Assembly (NCBI GenBank): GCA_028872015.1
Contig: JAGWLO010000004.1
Span: 1-64,000, forward strand
Direction of reading: 5' to 3'
DNA: 64,000 nucleotides
From: Burkholderiales bacterium
GTDB lineage: Bacteria > Pseudomonadota > Gammaproteobacteria > Burkholderiales > Burkholderiaceae_C
The position numbers were made by a program, and so were the translations under genes. Positions 21,106-31,386 of this stretch are shown here, piece after piece (within the stretch, counting starts at the first letter, position 1; each line of letters opens with the position of its first letter). Under the pieces are notes generated by a model, which worked only from the letters and a program-made list of their open reading frames with translations, searched no databases and was not told the origin of the DNA.

Positions 21106-21837
21106 ATGGCATCGTCCGCGGGGCTCGCCCCCGTCCTGCTCGAAGTGAGTGGCCTGAAGGTCGCCTACGGCGGCATCCAGGCCGTCAAGGGCGTCAGCTT
21201 CGAGGTGCGCGAAGGCGAGCTGGTCAGCCTGATCGGCGCCAACGGCGCCGGCAAGACGACGACGCTGAAGGCGATCACCGGGCTGCAGCCCCCGGCCGCG
21301 GGCGAGATCCGGTTCATGGGCCGCAGCATCCGCGGCCAGGGTGCCTGGGACCTGGCGCGCCAGGGCCTGGTGATGGTGCCCGAGGGGCGCGGCACCTTCA
21401 CCCGCATGAGCATCCTCGAGAACCTGCAGATGGGCGCCTTCGTGCGCCGCGACCGCGAGATCGCCGCCGACATCGAGCGCGTGTTCGAGCGCTTCCCGCG
21501 CCTGAAGGAGCGCCGACACCAGCTGGCCGGCACGATGAGTGGCGGCGAGCAGCAGATGCTGGCCATGGGCCGCGCGCTGATGGCACGCCCGCGCGTGCTG
21601 CTGCTGGACGAGCCTTCCATGGGCCTGGCGCCGCTGATGGTGGACAGGATCTTCGAGGTGGTGGCCGAGATCCACGCCCAGGGCACGACCGTGCTGCTGG
21701 TGGAGCAGAACGCCAGCCGCGCGCTGGCCCTGGCCGACCGCGGCCACGTCATGGACTCGGGCGAGATCACGATGAGCGGCGCCGGCGCCGAGCTGCTGGC
21801 CGACCCGCGCGTGCGCGCCGCCTACCTGGGCCAGTAG
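21106..21837 (+). CDS. livF: Branched-chain amino acid ABC transporter ATP-binding protein (LivF)
   Basis: LIGANGAGKTTTLKAITGLQPP; MSGGEQQMLAMGRALMARPRVLLLDEPSMGLAPLMVDRIFEVV. Confidence 0.95.
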   Translation: MASSAGLAPVLLEVSGLKVAYGGIQAVKGVSFEVREGELVSLIGANGAGKTTTLKAITGLQPPAAGEIRFMGRSIRGQGAWDLARQGLVMVPEGRGTFTRMSILENLQMGAFVRRDREIAADIERVFERFPRLKERRHQLAGTMSGGEQQMLAMGRALMARPRVLLLDEPSMGLAPLMVDRIFEVVAEIHAQGTTVLLVEQNASRALALADRGHVMDSGEITMSGAGAELLADPRVRAAYLGQ

Positions 21838-21855
21838 CGCAGGGACCGCGGGCGC

Positions 21856-22905
21856 TCAGGCAGCGGCCATGGCGCCATGCTTGTCGGCCTCGGACGTGAA
21901 GGCGTCGGCGTAGAACTCCTCGGCCGGCAGGCCGCAGGCGGCCGTGAAGTCGCGCTGTGCCGCCTCCACCATCACTGGCGCGCCGCAGGCGTAGACCTGG
22001 TGGCCGCCGAGATCGGGCCAGTCGGCCATCACGGCCCGGTGGACCCAGCCGGTGCGGCCCGACCACGCATCGTCGGCACCCGGCTCCGACAGCACCGGCA
22101 CGTACTGCAGGTTCGGCATCGTCCGGGCCATCTGCAGGCACCAGTCGTGGCGGTACAGGTCGGCGCGCCGGCGTGCGCCCCAGTACAGCACCGCCGGCCG
22201 CGCCAGCGCCTTGTGCTGCAGCTGCTCGACGATGGCCTTGATCGGTGCCAGCCCGGTGCCGCTGGCCAGCAGCACCAGCGGCTTGGTCGATTCCTCGCGC
22301 AGGAAGAAGCTGCCGAAGGGGCCTTCCAGGCGCAGGATGTCGCGCTCCTTCATGGCCGAGAACACGTGGTCGGTGAACACGCCGCCCGGCATGTGGCGCA
22401 CGTGCAGCTCGATCGCCGGCGGGCTGCCCAGCGCATGCGGCGCATTGGCGATGCTGTAGCTGCGGCGCAGGCCGCCCTGCAGGATGAACTCGACGTACTG
22501 GCCGGCGCGGAACTGCAGGTTCTGGTTCGCCGGCAGTTGCAGCCGCAGCACGGCCACGTCGGGTGCGGCGCGCTCGATCGACATCACCCGCGTCGGCAGC
22601 TTCAACACCGGAAACTCGCCCTGACCGGGCACGGTGCGGACTTCGATCGTGCAATCGGCCTGCGCCCGGGCGCAGCAGGTCAGCACGTAGCCGGCTTGCG
22701 CTTCCGCCACCGACAGGGCCTTGAGCTGGTGCGGGCCGTGCACCACGCGCCCTTGCAGCAGCCGGCTCTTGCACGAGCCGCAGGCGCCGTCGCGGCAGCC
22801 GTAGGGCAGGCCGATGCCCTGGCGGATGGCCGCGCGGAGGATGGGCTCGTCGGGTTCGGCGGCGAAGGTGCGCTGGGACGGCTGCAGCGTGATCGTGAAG
22901 CTCAT
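21856..22905 (-). CDS. 2Fe-2S ferredoxin/flavin reductase fusion (CDP-6-deoxy-delta-3,4-glucoseen reductase-like)
   Basis: Plant-type ferredoxin motif CRDGACGSCKSRLLQG...CCARAQ; FAD/NAD domain RRSYSIANAPH, LLASGTGLAPIKAIVEQL, VYACGAPVMVEAAQRDF. Confidence 0.9.
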   Translation of the reverse strand: MSFTITLQPSQRTFAAEPDEPILRAAIRQGIGLPYGCRDGACGSCKSRLLQGRVVHGPHQLKALSVAEAQAGYVLTCCARAQADCTIEVRTVPGQGEFPVLKLPTRVMSIERAAPDVAVLRLQLPANQNLQFRAGQYVEFILQGGLRRSYSIANAPHALGSPPAIELHVRHMPGGVFTDHVFSAMKERDILRLEGPFGSFFLREESTKPLVLLASGTGLAPIKAIVEQLQHKALARPAVLYWGARRRADLYRHDWCLQMARTMPNLQYVPVLSEPGADDAWSGRTGWVHRAVMADWPDLGGHQVYACGAPVMVEAAQRDFTAACGLPAEEFYADAFTSEADKHGAMAAA

Positions 22906-22974
22906 GGCGGGGCGGTGGCGGGCGGCGGGCGGCGCGGAGGGCGCACGTAAACTCGGCCGCGGATTGTGCCCGCC

Positions 22975-23877
22975 ATGACCGCCAGCCCCCGCCCCGTGCA
23001 GCGCCCGACCTTGCTCATCGTGGGCTGTGGCGATGTCGGCCTGCGGGTGCTGCGAGTCCTGGCCCCGCGCTGGCGCGTGCTGGCGCTGACCTCCACCCCG
23101 GCCCGTCTGCCCTTGCTGCGCGCCGCGGGCGCCGTGCCGCTGTGGGGCGACCTGGACGAGCCCGCCACGCTGGGCCGGCTGGGCGGGCTGGCCGATGCCG
23201 TGCTGCACCTCGCGCCGCCCCCGGCTGCAGGCGAGCACGACACGCGCACCGCCGCGCTGCTGCGCGCGCTGGCCCGCGGCGGCCGTGTGCGCCGGCTGGT
23301 GTATGCCAGCACCAGCGGCGTCTACGGTGATTGCGGCGGGCAGCGGCTGGACGAGACGCGGGCCGTGAACCCGGCCACCGACCGCGCGCGGCGGCGCGTC
23401 GACGCCGAGGCCCAGCTGCGCTGGTTCGGCCGCCGCAGCGGTGCGGTGGTGTCGGTGCTGCGCATTCCCGGCATCTACGCGCTGGACCGCGCCGGCGGCG
23501 ACCCGCGCGAGCGCCTGCGCCGCGGCACGCCGCTGCTGGTGGCGGGCGACGACGTGTACACCAACCACATCCATGCCGACGACCTGGCCCGCGCCTGCGT
23601 GGCCGCGCTGCTGCGCGGCGCGCCGCAGCGCGTGTACCACGCCAGCGACGACAGCGAGCTGCGGATGGCAGACCATTTCGATCTCGTGGCCGACCGCTGC
23701 GGCCTGCCGCGGGCGCCGCGCGTCACGCGCGCGCAGGCTGCCACGGCGCTGAGCCCGGCCCAGCTGAGCTTCATGGGTGAATCACGCCGGCTCGACAACC
23801 GGCGGTTGAAGCACGAGCTGCGGCTGCGGCTGCGCTACCCCACCGTGCTCGACGGCCTGGCCGCCGGCGCGTCCTGA
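22975..23877 (+). CDS. NAD-dependent epimerase/SDR-family protein
   Basis: LLIVGCGDVGLRVLRVLAPRWRVLALT (GxGxxG); VYASTSGVYGDCGGQRLDETRAVNPATDRARRRVDAE. Confidence 0.88.
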   Translation: MTASPRPVQRPTLLIVGCGDVGLRVLRVLAPRWRVLALTSTPARLPLLRAAGAVPLWGDLDEPATLGRLGGLADAVLHLAPPPAAGEHDTRTAALLRALARGGRVRRLVYASTSGVYGDCGGQRLDETRAVNPATDRARRRVDAEAQLRWFGRRSGAVVSVLRIPGIYALDRAGGDPRERLRRGTPLLVAGDDVYTNHIHADDLARACVAALLRGAPQRVYHASDDSELRMADHFDLVADRCGLPRAPRVTRAQAATALSPAQLSFMGESRRLDNRRLKHELRLRLRYPTVLDGLAAGAS

Positions 23878-23910
23878 GCCCGGCGGGCGCGGTGCGGCCG
23901 GCCGCGGCGC

Positions 23911-24603
23911 TCAGCGCCGGCGGCGGCCCGCCGGACGCCAGTTGCGCCAGTACATGATCATCAGGTAGCCGCCGGCCATGCCGCCCAGGTGCGCGAAGTG
24001 CGCGATGCCGTCGCGCCCGAACAGGCCCATCACCAGCTCGATGCTGCCCAGCGCGATCACCATCACGCGCGCGGGCACCACCACCGGCGGAATCGGCACC
24101 GACTGGCGGTTCGTCAGCAGCGCGAAGTACAGCAGCAGTCCCAGCACGTTGAGGGCGGTGGAGGGCAGGAACAGCAACAGCATCGGCAGGAAGCCGACGA
24201 GGTCGAAGCGGCGCCCCGGCAGCACCAGCGCGTACGCCAGCAGCAGCGCGTAGATGCCGCCCGAGGCCCCCAGCGTCTCGGAGGCCGAGCCCATCAGCAT
24301 CGCCACCAGCAACTGCGCCACCGCCGCCGCCAGCACGCCGGCCAGCAGGTACTGCAGGTAGCGCCGCGGGCCCCACACCTGTTCCAGCTCGGCACCGAAC
24401 ATCCACAGCATCAGCATGTTGAAGAACAGGTGCGGCACGCTGGCATGCAGGAAGGCGTAGGTCACCAGCTGCCAGGGCATGAACAGGCCGCTGCCCAGCG
24501 AGTACAGGGCGAACGTGTTCTCCAGCGGCAGGAACAGCTGCAGGCAGAAGATGGCCGTGCAGGCCAGGATCAGGTATTTGGTGGCAGGTGGGAGCGGCGG
24601 CAT
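23911..24603 (-). CDS. Rhomboid family intramembrane serine protease
   Basis: YAFLHASVPHLFFNMLMLWMFGAELEQVWG; GASGGIYALLLAY; IAHFAHLGGMAGGYLMI. Confidence 0.92.
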   Translation of the reverse strand: MPPLPPATKYLILACTAIFCLQLFLPLENTFALYSLGSGLFMPWQLVTYAFLHASVPHLFFNMLMLWMFGAELEQVWGPRRYLQYLLAGVLAAAVAQLLVAMLMGSASETLGASGGIYALLLAYALVLPGRRFDLVGFLPMLLLFLPSTALNVLGLLLYFALLTNRQSVPIPPVVVPARVMVIALGSIELVMGLFGRDGIAHFAHLGGMAGGYLMIMYWRNWRPAGRRRR

Positions 24604-24637
24604 GGCTTAGGCAGGAAAGGCCGGCTGCGAAGGCGGC

Positions 24638-24722
24638 TGGTGCCCGCGGCCAGACTCGAACTGGCACGCCTTGCGGCGGCGGATTTTGAATCCGCTACGT
24701 CTACCGATTTCGTCACGCGGGC
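24638..24722 (-). tRNA. tRNA-Leu (anticodon CAA)
   Basis: Reverse complement GCCCGCGTGACGAAATCGGTAGACGTAGCGGATTCAAAATCCGCCGCCGCAAGGCGTGCCAGTTCGAGTCTGGCCGCGGGCACCA; long variable arm, encoded CCA. Confidence 0.97.
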
Positions 24723-24847
24723 CATGGCGGCTGTTCGGTTGCGCCGAAGCCGGATTCATTATCACACGCACCTTCGGCCGCACCGCTGCGCGCAGCGCCG
24801 GGCGCTGCGACAATCGTCCGCCCCCCGTAGAGCCGCAGGAGCGCCCG

Positions 24848-25768
24848 ATGTCGGATGCCACCCGACCCGCATACAAGACCCTGGAAGACGTCATCGGCCA
24901 CACGCCGCTGGTGCGCCTGCAGCGCCTGCCCGGCGATGCCGGTGCGCGCCGCGGCAACGTCGTGCTGGGCAAGCTCGAAGGCAACAACCCGGCCGGCTCG
25001 GTGAAGGACCGGCCTGCGATCGGCATGATCGCAGGCGCCGAGCAGCGCGGCGAGATCCGCCCCGGCGACACGCTGATCGAGGCCACCTCGGGCAACACCG
25101 GCATCGCGCTGGCGATGGCCGCCGCCATCCGCGGCTACCGCATGGTGCTGATCATGCCGGAGGACCTGTCCATCGAGCGTGCGCAGACCATGAAGGCCTT
25201 CGGGGCCGAGCTCATCCTCACGCCGCGCTCGGGCGGCATGGAGTCCGCGCGCGACCTGGCCGAGCAGATGCAGCGCGAAGGCAAGGGCCGCGTGCTGGAC
25301 CAGTTCGCCAACCCCGACAACCCGCGCATCCACCACGAGACCACGGGCCCCGAGATCTGGGCCGACACCGCCGGCCGCGTGACGCATTTCGTGAGCGCGA
25401 TGGGCACCACCGGCACCATCACCGGGGTCTCGCGCTACCTGAAGGAGCAGAACCCGGCGGTGCGCATCGTCGGCGCGCAGCCGGCCGAGGGCTCGCGCAT
25501 CCCCGGCATCCGCAAATGGCCCGAGGCCTACCTGCCCCGCATCTACGACCCGCGCCAGGTGGACGAGCTGGTGCTGGTGAGCCAGGCCGACGCCGAGACC
25601 ATGGCGCGGCGGCTGGCGCGCGAGGAGGGCCTGTTCGCCGGCATCTCGGCCGCCGGGGCCTGCTGGGTGGCGCTGCAGATCGCGCAGCAGGTCGAGGACG
25701 CGACCATCGTGTTCATCGTCTGCGACCGCGGCGACCGCTACCTCTCGACCGGCGTGTTCCCGGCCTGA
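24848..25768 (+). CDS. cysM: Cysteine synthase B
   Basis: LEDVIGHTPLVRLQRLPG; GKLEGNNPAGSVKDRPAIGMI; EATSGNTGIALAMAAAIRGYRM. Confidence 0.95.
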   Translation: MSDATRPAYKTLEDVIGHTPLVRLQRLPGDAGARRGNVVLGKLEGNNPAGSVKDRPAIGMIAGAEQRGEIRPGDTLIEATSGNTGIALAMAAAIRGYRMVLIMPEDLSIERAQTMKAFGAELILTPRSGGMESARDLAEQMQREGKGRVLDQFANPDNPRIHHETTGPEIWADTAGRVTHFVSAMGTTGTITGVSRYLKEQNPAVRIVGAQPAEGSRIPGIRKWPEAYLPRIYDPRQVDELVLVSQADAETMARRLAREEGLFAGISAAGACWVALQIAQQVEDATIVFIVCDRGDRYLSTGVFPA

Positions 25769-25808
25769 CGGCCGATGGCCCAGGCGTGATGCCAGCGGCG
25801 ACCCGACC

Positions 25809-26360
25809 ATGAGCCCCGACGCCCGCTACTGCCTGAGCTGCGGCCAGCCGCTGGCGCTGCTGGTGCGCGACGAAGACGGCGGCCCGAAGGAGCGCCTGCG
25901 CTGCGCCGCCTGCGGCTGGACGCACTGGAACAACCCGACCCCGGTGCTGGCGGCGGTGGTCGAGTGCAGCGACCGCGAAGGCCGCGTACTGCTGGCGCGC
26001 AACGCGGCCTGGCCGGGGCGCCTGTTCGCCCTCATCACCGGCTTCATGGAGGCCGGCGAGACGCCCGAGCAGGGCATCGCGCGCGAGGTGCTGGAAGAGA
26101 CGGCCTTGCAGGTGCAGCAGGTCTCGCTCATCGGCGTCTACGACTTCCAGCGCATGAACCAGGTGATCATCGCCTACCACGTGCTCGCCTGCGGCGAGGT
26201 GCGCCTGTCGCCCGAGCTGGCGGAGTACCGCCTGTTCGCGCTGCCCGAGCTGCGCTGCTGGCGCGCCGGCACCGGCCAGGCCCTGGCCGACTGGCTGCGC
26301 GCCCGCGGCCACGAGCCGCAGTTCATCGAGCTGCCGCCGCGGGCCGCGTCGGCCTCATAG
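25809..26360 (+). CDS. NUDIX hydrolase with N-terminal zinc ribbon
   Basis: CLSCGQPL...LRCAACGWTHWNNPTPVLAAVVE; Nudix box GFMEAGETPEQGIAREVLEETAL. Confidence 0.92.
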   Translation: MSPDARYCLSCGQPLALLVRDEDGGPKERLRCAACGWTHWNNPTPVLAAVVECSDREGRVLLARNAAWPGRLFALITGFMEAGETPEQGIAREVLEETALQVQQVSLIGVYDFQRMNQVIIAYHVLACGEVRLSPELAEYRLFALPELRCWRAGTGQALADWLRARGHEPQFIELPPRAASAS

Positions 26361-26371
26361 AATCCCGGGCC

Positions 26372-26602
26372 ATGGACGCTGCCAGCAAAGACCTCGACAC
26401 CCGCGGGCTGAACTGCCCGCTGCCCATCCTGAAGGCGAAGAAGGCGCTGGCCGACCTGGCCAGCGGTGATCTGCTGCGGGTGTTCGCCACCGACCCCGGC
26501 TCGATGCGCGACTTCCAGGCCTTCGCGCGCCAGACCGGCAACGAGCTCGTCGAGCAGACGCAGCAGGGCGACGAGTTCGTGCACGTGCTGCGCCGGCGCT
26601 GA
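26372..26602 (+). CDS. TusA-family sulfurtransferase-like protein
   Basis: LDTRGLNCPLPILKAKKALADLASGDLLRVFATDPGSMRDFQAFARQTGNELVE (CPxP motif). Confidence 0.93.
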   Translation: MDAASKDLDTRGLNCPLPILKAKKALADLASGDLLRVFATDPGSMRDFQAFARQTGNELVEQTQQGDEFVHVLRRR

Positions 26603-26621
26603 GCCGGCCGCAGCGCGCAGG

Positions 26622-27488
26622 CTACAGGCTCAGGCCCTTCAGGAACTCGCGGAAGCCCGGCCCCAACTGCGGGTGGGCCAGCGCGAGTTCGACGTTGGCC
26701 TCGAGAAAGCCCTCCTTGCTGCCGCAGTCGTAGCGCTTGCCGCGGTAGCGGTAGGCGAAGACCTTCTCGCGACGCAGCAGCGAGGCGATGCCGTCGGTGA
26801 GCTGGATCTCGCCGCCCACGCCGCGTTTCTGGCTTGCGATCTCGTGGAACACCCCCGGCGTCAGGATGTAGCGACCGGCCACGCCCAGGCGCGAGGGCGC
26901 ATCCTCCGGCGCCGGCTTCTCGACCATGCGGCTGACGTCGACCAGGCGGTCGTTGACCACCGTGCCGTCGACGATGCCGTAGCGCCGCGTGTGCTCGGCC
27001 GGCACTTCCTGCACCGCCAGGATCGAGGCCCGCCACTCGCCGAACTGCTCGACCATCTGCGCCAGCACCGGCGGCTCGCCCACCATCAGGTCGTCGGCCA
27101 GCAGCACCGCGAAGGGCTGGTTGCCCACCAGGCGCTGGCCGCACAGCACAGCGTGGCCCAGGCCCAGCGCCTGCGGCTGGCGCACGTAGATGCATTCCAT
27201 GTCGTCGGGCTTGACACTGCGCACGACGTCGAGCAACTCGTGCTTGTGCGCCTGCTCGAGCGCCACCTCGAGCTCGAACGTCATGTCGAAATGGTCTTCG
27301 ATCGGGCGCTTGTGGCGGCCGGTGACGAAGATCATCTCGCGCACCCCGGCAGCGTAGGCCTCTTCCACCGCGTACTGGATGAGCGGCTTGTCGACCACGG
27401 GCAGCATTTCCTTGGGCTGGGCCTTCGTGGCCGGCAGGAACCGCGTGCCGAGGCCTGCAACCGGGAATATCGCCTTATTGACGTGCAT
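26622..27488 (-). CDS. galU: UTP--glucose-1-phosphate uridylyltransferase
   Basis: KAIFPVAGLGTRFLPATKAQPKEMLPVVDKPLIQYAVEEAYAAGVREMIFVTGRHKRPIEDHFD. Confidence 0.97.
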   Translation of the reverse strand: MHVNKAIFPVAGLGTRFLPATKAQPKEMLPVVDKPLIQYAVEEAYAAGVREMIFVTGRHKRPIEDHFDMTFELEVALEQAHKHELLDVVRSVKPDDMECIYVRQPQALGLGHAVLCGQRLVGNQPFAVLLADDLMVGEPPVLAQMVEQFGEWRASILAVQEVPAEHTRRYGIVDGTVVNDRLVDVSRMVEKPAPEDAPSRLGVAGRYILTPGVFHEIASQKRGVGGEIQLTDGIASLLRREKVFAYRYRGKRYDCGSKEGFLEANVELALAHPQLGPGFREFLKGLSL

Positions 27489-27571
27489 GCATCACTTTAG
27501 AATTGCCGCTTCCAGGCCGATTGTGGCATGTGGCCTATCGCTTGCCGTATGACACCGTCCCGCCCGCGCCG

Positions 27572-28546
27572 ATGGATGTGCTGATCGTCGAACCCCTGGA
27601 TTCCGACGTGCTGCACTGGCTCGGCGCGCGCCATGCCGTCAAGGTGGCGCCCGAGCTCGCCCAGGATCCGCAGGCCTTCCGGCTCGAGCTGGCGCGGGTG
27701 CGCGCCATCATCATCCCGCCCTCGGTGGCGCTGGATGGCGCGGCGCTGCAGCGCGCGCCGCAGCTGCGCATCGTGGGCCGGCTGTCGGTGGGCTCGGAGA
27801 ACATCGACCTGGACGCCTGCGCGCGCGCCGGCATCGAGGTCGTGCGCCCGGCCACCGCCAGTGCGCTGGCCGAGGCCGAGTTCATGCTCGGCGCGCTGCT
27901 GCAGATGCTGCGCCGGGTGCCCATCATCAGCGGCGAGGGCCTGCTGGTGGGGCGCGAACTCGGAGGCGCCACGGTGGGCGTGGTCGGCATGTCGCCCACC
28001 GTCAAGCCGTTGACGCACCTGCTGGCGGCCTTCGGCGCGCGCACCATCGGCTACGACCCGGGCGTCCACGCCAACGACCCGATGTGGTCGCGCTCGGGCG
28101 TCGAAGCCGTGGGCCTGCAGGAGCTGATGCAGCGCAGCGATGCCGTGTGCGTGCTGCTGGCCTATTTCCCGCGCTTTGCCGGCCTGTTCGGCGAGCGGCT
28201 GCTGTCGGAGAGCAAGCGCGACCAGGTCATCGTGAGCCTGTCGCACTCGAGCCTCTTCAACGAGCCGGCGCTGGCGCGTGCGCTGTCCGAGGGGCCGCTG
28301 GCCGCGGCCTGGTTCGACAGCATGGAGCCGGGCCTGCTCGACCCCGGCCGGCCGCTGCGCCACATCGACACCCTGCAGGTGACGCCGCGGGTGGCCGGCA
28401 CGACGCTGCAGTCGCGCCAGCGCAGCGCCTGGGCGGTGGCCGCGCGCATCGACGAGTACCTGCAGGGTGCGCCGGCGCGCAGCGATTTCAGGTCGACGCA
28501 GCCAGACGAGTTTGCTGGTCTTGCAGGCGGCCCAGCGCCAGCCTGA
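27572..28546 (+). CDS. D-2-hydroxyacid dehydrogenase-fold protein lacking canonical cofactor and catalytic motifs
   Basis: [92 protein letters not shown]; family-level match clear, motifs diverged. Confidence 0.85.
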   Translation: MDVLIVEPLDSDVLHWLGARHAVKVAPELAQDPQAFRLELARVRAIIIPPSVALDGAALQRAPQLRIVGRLSVGSENIDLDACARAGIEVVRPATASALAEAEFMLGALLQMLRRVPIISGEGLLVGRELGGATVGVVGMSPTVKPLTHLLAAFGARTIGYDPGVHANDPMWSRSGVEAVGLQELMQRSDAVCVLLAYFPRFAGLFGERLLSESKRDQVIVSLSHSSLFNEPALARALSEGPLAAAWFDSMEPGLLDPGRPLRHIDTLQVTPRVAGTTLQSRQRSAWAVAARIDEYLQGAPARSDFRSTQPDEFAGLAGGPAPA

Positions 28547-31361
28547 AGTCGGCCAGCCGCGCGCGCTCCTGCGCCACCACCGCCTCGGGCGCCCGGTCGA
28601 CGAAGGCGGCGTTGCCGAGCTTGGCCTCGGCCTTGCCGATCTCGCCCCGCAGCCGCGCGATCTCCTTGGCCAGCCGGGCCTGCTCGGCGGCGATGTCGAT
28701 CTCGACCTGCAGCGCAAGTCGCAGCTCGCCGCTGAGCGCCACCGGTGCGGCCTGCGTCGCGGCGGCGAAGGCCGCCTCGTCGCTCAGCACCCGGACCTCG
28801 CCCAGGCGCGCCAGCGCCTTCAGCAGCGGCGCGGCCGACTCGACGAAGCGCGCATCGCCCAGCGTCAGCAGCGGCACGCGCTCGGCCGGCGACAGGCCCA
28901 TCTCGCTGCGCAGCCGCCGGCATTCGGCGACCACGCCCTTGAGCTGCGCCATCCAGCGCTCGGCCGCGGGGTCGATCTTCTCGAGCTGGGCCTGCGGATA
29001 GCGCGCCGTCACCACGGTCTCGGTCTGCTTCAGCCCGGCCACCGGCGCCACCGCGTCCCACAGCTCGGCGGTGATGAAGGGCGCGATCGGGTGCAGCAGG
29101 CGCAGCACCGTCTCGAGCGTGCGGATCAGCGTGCGCCGGGTGGCCCGCTGCTCGGCGGCGCCGCCGGTGGCGAGCTGGACCTTGGCGACCTCCAGGTACC
29201 AGTCGCAGAACTCCTCCCAGACGAAGGCGTAGATCGCGCTGGCGACGTTGTCGAGCCGGTAGTCGGCAAAGCCCTGCGTCACCGCGGCCTCGACCCGCTG
29301 CAGCTCGCCGCTGACCCAGCGGTCGGCGGCGCTGAAGCGCATGTAGCCGTGGAAGGGACCGGCCGGCGCCACGACCTGGCCGGCCGCGTCGAGCACCGGC
29401 GCCGCGCATTCGGCCTTGGTGTGCTCCCGCAGGCCGCAGTCCTGGCCTTCGCAGTGCATCAGCACGAACTTGCTCGCGTTCCAGAGCTTGTTGCAGAAGT
29501 TGCGCCAGCCCTCGCAGCGCTTGGTGTCGAAGTTGATGTTGCGGCCCAGGCTGGCGTAGCTGGCCATCGTGCAGCGCAGCGCGTCGGCCCCGAAGGCGGG
29601 GATGCCCTGCGGGAACTCCTTCTCCGTGTCCTTGCGCACGCGCGGCGCGGTCTCGGGCTTGCGCAGCCCGGTGCTGCGCTTGGCCAGCAGCGGTGCCAGC
29701 TCGATGCCGTCGATCAGGTCGACCGGGTCGAGCACGTTGCCCTCGCTCTTGCTCATCTTGTGGCCCTGGGCGTCGCGCACCAGGCCGTGGATGTAGACGT
29801 CGCGGAACGGCACCTTGCCGGTGAAGTGGGTCGTCATCATGATCATCCGGGCGACCCAGAAGAAGATGATGTCGAAGCCGGTGACGAGCACGCTGGAGGG
29901 CAGGAACAGGTCCTGCTCGACCGTGGCCTCGGGCCAGCCCAGGGTGCTGAAGGGCACCAGCGCCGACGAGTACCAGGTGTCGAGCACGTCCTCGTCGCGG
30001 GTCAGCGGCCCGGCGTAGCCGGCGGCGGCGGCGCGCTGGCGCGCCTCGTCCTCGCTGCGGGCGACGAAGATCTGGCCCGCGCTGCCGTACCAGGCCGGAA
30101 TCTGGTGCCCCCACCACAGCTGGCGGCTGATGCACCAGTCCTGCAGGTCGGCCATCCAGTGGTCGTAGGTGTTGACCCATTGCTCGGGCACGAAGCGCAC
30201 GCGGCCGCTGGCCACGGCGTCGATCGCCTTGGCGGCGATGCTCCGGCCGTCGGCGCCGGGCTTGTTGACGGCGACGAACCACTGGTCGGTGAGCATCGGC
30301 TCGACGACCTGGCCGGTGCGCGCGCAGCGCGGCACGGTCAGCCGGTGCTTGCGCGTCTCGACCAGCAGCCCCAGCGCTTCCAGATCGGCGACGACCCGCT
30401 TGCGCGCCTCGAAGCGGTCGAGCCCGCGGTAGGGCTCGGGTGCCTGGGCGTTGACGCGGGCGTCGAGGTCGAGAATGCCGATCGTCGGCAGCCCATGGCG
30501 CTGGCCCACCGCGTAGTCGTTGGCATCGTGCGCCGGCGTCACCTTGACGACACCGGTGCCGAACTCGCGGTCGACGTAGGCGTCGGCGATGACCGGGATC
30601 AGCCGGTCGGCCAGCGGCAGCCGCACGCGCTGGCCGACGAACCGGGCATAACGCTCGTCGTCCGGGTGCACCATCACCGCGGTGTCTCCGAGCATCGTCT
30701 CGGGCCGCGTCGTCGCCACGACCAGGCTGTCGCTGCCGTTCTCCAGCGGGTAGCGGATCAGCCAGAGGAAGCCGTCTTCCTCCTCGCTCTCGACCTCGAG
30801 GTCGGAGACCGCGCTCTTGAGCTGCGGGTCCCAGCTCACCAGGCGCTGGCCGCGGTAGATCAGGCCCTCGTCGTACAGGCGCACGAAGGTCTCGACCACG
30901 GTGGCCGAGAGCTTCTCGTCCATCGTGAAGTACTCGCGCGACCAGTCCACGCTGGCGCCCAGGCGGCGCATCTGGTTCGTGATCGTCGCGCCGCTGCTGG
31001 CCTTCCAGTCCCAGACCTGGGCGACGAAGTTCTTGCGCCCCAGCTCGTGGCGCGACAGGCCGCTTTCCTGCAGCTGGCGCTCGACCACGATCTGCGTCGC
31101 GATGCCCGCATGGTCGGTGCCCGGCAGCCACAGCGTGTTGTGGCCGCGCATGCGGTGGTAGCGCGTCAGCGCGTCCATGATGGTCTGGTTGAACGCGTGC
31201 CCCATGTGCAGCGTGCCCGTCACGTTGGGGGGCGGCAGCTGGATGCTGAACGACGGTCGGGCCGGGTCCAGCGATGGGCGGTTGGCGTCCGCGGCGGCCC
31301 AGACCGGGCCCCAGCGACGTTCGATGGCGGCAGGTTCGAAGGATTTGGCGAGTTCGGTCAT
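28488..31361 (-). CDS. valS: Valine--tRNA ligase
   Basis: [66 protein letters not shown]. Confidence 0.98.
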   Translation of the reverse strand: MTELAKSFEPAAIERRWGPVWAAADANRPSLDPARPSFSIQLPPPNVTGTLHMGHAFNQTIMDALTRYHRMRGHNTLWLPGTDHAGIATQIVVERQLQESGLSRHELGRKNFVAQVWDWKASSGATITNQMRRLGASVDWSREYFTMDEKLSATVVETFVRLYDEGLIYRGQRLVSWDPQLKSAVSDLEVESEEEDGFLWLIRYPLENGSDSLVVATTRPETMLGDTAVMVHPDDERYARFVGQRVRLPLADRLIPVIADAYVDREFGTGVVKVTPAHDANDYAVGQRHGLPTIGILDLDARVNAQAPEPYRGLDRFEARKRVVADLEALGLLVETRKHRLTVPRCARTGQVVEPMLTDQWFVAVNKPGADGRSIAAKAIDAVASGRVRFVPEQWVNTYDHWMADLQDWCISRQLWWGHQIPAWYGSAGQIFVARSEDEARQRAAAAGYAGPLTRDEDVLDTWYSSALVPFSTLGWPEATVEQDLFLPSSVLVTGFDIIFFWVARMIMMTTHFTGKVPFRDVYIHGLVRDAQGHKMSKSEGNVLDPVDLIDGIELAPLLAKRSTGLRKPETAPRVRKDTEKEFPQGIPAFGADALRCTMASYASLGRNINFDTKRCEGWRNFCNKLWNASKFVLMHCEGQDCGLREHTKAECAAPVLDAAGQVVAPAGPFHGYMRFSAADRWVSGELQRVEAAVTQGFADYRLDNVASAIYAFVWEEFCDWYLEVAKVQLATGGAAEQRATRRTLIRTLETVLRLLHPIAPFITAELWDAVAPVAGLKQTETVVTARYPQAQLEKIDPAAERWMAQLKGVVAECRRLRSEMGLSPAERVPLLTLGDARFVESAAPLLKALARLGEVRVLSDEAAFAAATQAAPVALSGELRLALQVEIDIAAEQARLAKEIARLRGEIGKAEAKLGNAAFVDRAPEAVVAQERARLADFRLALGRLQDQQTRLAAST

Positions 31362-31386
31362 GGGCCGGCAGACTACAGGAAGCCGC

